Source: Auricularia sp. M13 (lineage: Eukaryota > Basidiomycota > Agaricomycetes > Auriculariales > Auriculariaceae). From it: DNA of 64,000 nt. The stretch spans positions 1 to 64,000 of the forward strand of contig CM073196.1 of the NCBI GenBank assembly GCA_037042915.1. The letters are read 5' to 3'. Shown piece after piece: positions 62,554-64,000 of the stretch (within the stretch, counting starts at the first letter, position 1; each line of letters begins with the position of its first letter). A model generated the notes under the pieces. It was not told the DNA's origin, did no database searches, and worked only from the letters and a program-made list of their open reading frames with translations. Position numbers and translations under genes: made by a program.

Positions 62554-64000
62554 GTATCCCCCTCTTGCGGCGAGGATCCGGTGGAGGATCCTGCAAGCCA
62601 GCGCGAGGTTTGGCCTTGCGTCCGGAGCGCGTCGTGGTGACGGGTGGGACGACGTATTGTGTGCGCTGAGATACGGAGCGGACAGGCGGAGGGGTGGGAA
62701 TGCGGGCGGGCTCGATGCGTCTGACGGGCTGAGAGTCGACGGGCAAGGCGTCTGCTGCGGCGGGCGAGACGGAGCGTGGCGTGCGAACGTCGTCTGAGGC
62801 GTGCGAGGGCGCGTCGGGAATGGATGCGTGGATGAGTTCACCGACGAACGCGTGCGGGCGCGGAATAGACGGATGACGACGGTGGAAACGCTCGATGAGT
62901 TCGTTGCAGCGGCGCGGCAGGTCAGAGAAAGGCACCCAGGAGCGCTCGGACTCGGGCAGGTCGGCCCAGTTGACGAGATAGTCGACGCGGCGTCCGATGC
63001 GGCGGCAATCGACGATGTCGTCCACAATTGGCACCAACCCGTTCTCCTCGTCATCGAGATGAATGGGTGCGAAGCGGGGCGCGGGGGAACGGTCAGGAAT
63101 TACAGACGGATCTTCAAAGGGTTCTAGAAGTGAGACGTGAAATACGGGATGTAAACGAGACATAGAAGCGGGGAGACGTAGCCTATATACGAGAGGAGAG
63201 TATTTCTTGATAATCTTGTATGGACCGATGCGGCGGTAATCGAGTTTGTCGGATGGACGAGTTGTTTTGATGTTGCAGCGGCGAAGCCAGACGAGATCAT
63301 TTTCTTGGAAGTCGGGAGGCGGAATACGATGGCGGTTGGCGAAGAGCGAGTACATATCTTGAGCGTGCTGGATTTCGGCCTTGAGTTCGGCTTGGATGGT
63401 GGCGAGACGTTTAGCGAGAGATTCGGCGGACGGGTTGCTGGCGGGCACAGAGAACGAAGGAGTGAACGAAGGGTGGAAACCGTAGTTGGCAAAGAATGGT
63501 GAGACGTTGGTCGAAGAGTTGCGAAGATTGTTGAACGAGAATTCGGCGAGCGGCAAGTAATCGACCCAGTCGTCCTGCTGATACGAAACGTAGGCGCGGA
63601 GAGTTGCTTCGATTGTCTGGTTCGTGCGCTCGGTTTGACCGTCGGACTGCGGGTGGTACGCGGTCGACGTGTTGGACTTGATACCGAGGTGCGAGAGAAG
63701 TGCGCGCCAGAATTGAGAGACGAAGATTGGGCCGCGGTCTGAGACGATGGACTGCGGCAGTCCGTGAAGCCTGAAGATGTGAGTAACAAAAAGACGAGCT
63801 AAATCTTCAGCGGTAATGGACTCGACGGTGGGAATGAGGTGGCAAAGCTTGGTCATGCGATCACACACCACGAGGATAGAGTCGCAGCCGTGCGAGAGTG
63901 GCAGCTTGACGATGAGATCCACTGAGATCGACGACCAGGGCATCGCCGGAATGGGCAGCGGTTGCAGAAGGCCATACGGCGGGTGGCGCTCAGATTTGGT
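62549..64000 (-). CDS. pol: Pol C-terminus: integrase core plus chromodomain (partial)
   Basis: The frame is open to the right edge of the window, so the protein begins outside it. Numbering from the Met at 63943, the integrase catalytic residues are Asp9 (SVDLIVKLP), Asp69 (VSDRGPIF) and Glu105 (HPQSDGQTE), a D,D(35)E arrangement. The GPY/F-like region follows around residues 237-275 (YRRIGPYKI, LHPVFHVSLL). A chromodomain spans about 303-358, with DYLVNWADLPESERSWVPF. The tail is Pro-rich. Chromodomain integrases of this type direct insertion toward particular chromatin states. The stop codon overlaps the LTR edge by a few bases. Confidence 0.92.
   Translation of the reverse strand, partial: TKSERHPPYGLLQPLPIPAMPWSSISVDLIVKLPLSHGCDSILVVCDRMTKLCHLIPTVESITAEDLARLFVTHIFRLHGLPQSIVSDRGPIFVSQFWRALLSHLGIKSNTSTAYHPQSDGQTERTNQTIEATLRAYVSYQQDDWVDYLPLAEFSFNNLRNSSTNVSPFFANYGFHPSFTPSFSVPASNPSAESLAKRLATIQAELKAEIQHAQDMYSLFANRHRIPPPDFQENDLVWLRRCNIKTTRPSDKLDYRRIGPYKIIKKYSPLVYRLRLPASMSRLHPVFHVSLLEPFEDPSVIPDRSPAPRFAPIHLDDEENGLVPIVDDIVDCRRIGRRVDYLVNWADLPESERSWVPFSDLPRRCNELIERFHRRHPSIPRPHAFVGELIHASIPDAPSHASDDVRTPRSVSPAAADALPVDSQPVRRIEPARIPTPPPVRSVSQRTQYVVPPVTTTRSGRKAKPRAGLQDPPPDPRRKRGIL
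62554..62566 (-). other. Polypurine tract of the Ty3/Gypsy element
   Basis: On the minus strand the sequence AAGAGGGGGATAC lies directly before the LTR. In this family the tract primes plus-strand DNA synthesis. It overlaps the last codons of pol. Confidence 0.7.

Larger units (their letters stand above)
62227..64000 (-). mobile_element. Ty3/Gypsy chromodomain LTR retrotransposon (chromovirus type), 3' part
   Basis: This is the 3' end of an LTR element read on the minus strand: the integrase part of pol, a chromodomain, a polypurine tract and one LTR. The element continues past the right edge of the window, so gag, protease, reverse transcriptase, RNase H and the 5' LTR are not seen. The visible coding part reads as one open frame with no breaks, which suggests a fairly young copy. 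Its age cannot be measured without the second LTR. It lies upstream of the GSFGD-domain gene in the same orientation. Confidence 0.9.

Noticed and set aside
52000-64000. tRNA genes
   Set aside because: I saw no paired GTTCGAATC-type and TGGC-type box arrangement with a cloverleaf in this half of the window.

Overview
The window reads as nuclear DNA of a filamentous basidiomycete, most likely an Agaricomycete. Evidence: two protein genes with many short phase-consistent introns (about 47-75 bp) carrying CTGAC-type branch sites; a mucin-like single-pass membrane protein of a type common in Agaricomycetes; a gene with the GSFGD-type helical N-terminus common in the same fungi; and a chromodomain Ty3/Gypsy element. 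The species cannot be named from the sequence alone.

Region 1 (1-51332) is one head-to-tail satellite (megasatellite) array: 33 copies of a unit of about 1561 bp, 80 percent of the window. Copies 2-33 are nearly identical. Interior copies differ almost only by small indels, mostly in homopolymers. The few base substitutions I could find lie in copies 31-33 at the right edge, and copy 1 at the window start is rearranged. The unit appears non-coding. It contains an 11-bp minisatellite present in both orientations, two internal direct duplications, a perfect 9-bp-arm hairpin and a 10-bp AT palindrome. The array stops inside that palindrome.

Region 2 (51333-51984) is a patchwork of simple repeats: a 74-bp minisatellite (about 5 copies), a GGTA microsatellite, three copies of a CAGGCCAGGCAGG-type motif, and a short interstitial telomere-like (CCTAA)n tract. 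The tract's strand suits a telomere on the left, so the array may be subtelomeric.

Region 3 (51985-56297) is GC-rich, gene-poor DNA with decayed repeats and two weak coiled-coil-like reading-frame fragments.

Region 4 (56298-61841) holds two convergent genes. The plus-strand gene (7 exons, predicted 459 aa) encodes a Thr/Pro-rich single-pass membrane protein and contains an unusually long intron of 1962 bp. The minus-strand gene (4 exons, predicted about 435 aa) begins with the GSFGD helical domain and has a C-terminus I do not recognise.

Region 5 (about 62227-64000) is the 3' end of a minus-strand chromodomain-bearing Ty3/Gypsy LTR retrotransposon (integrase, chromodomain, 3' LTR), inserted a few hundred bp upstream of the second gene in the same orientation and running off the right edge.
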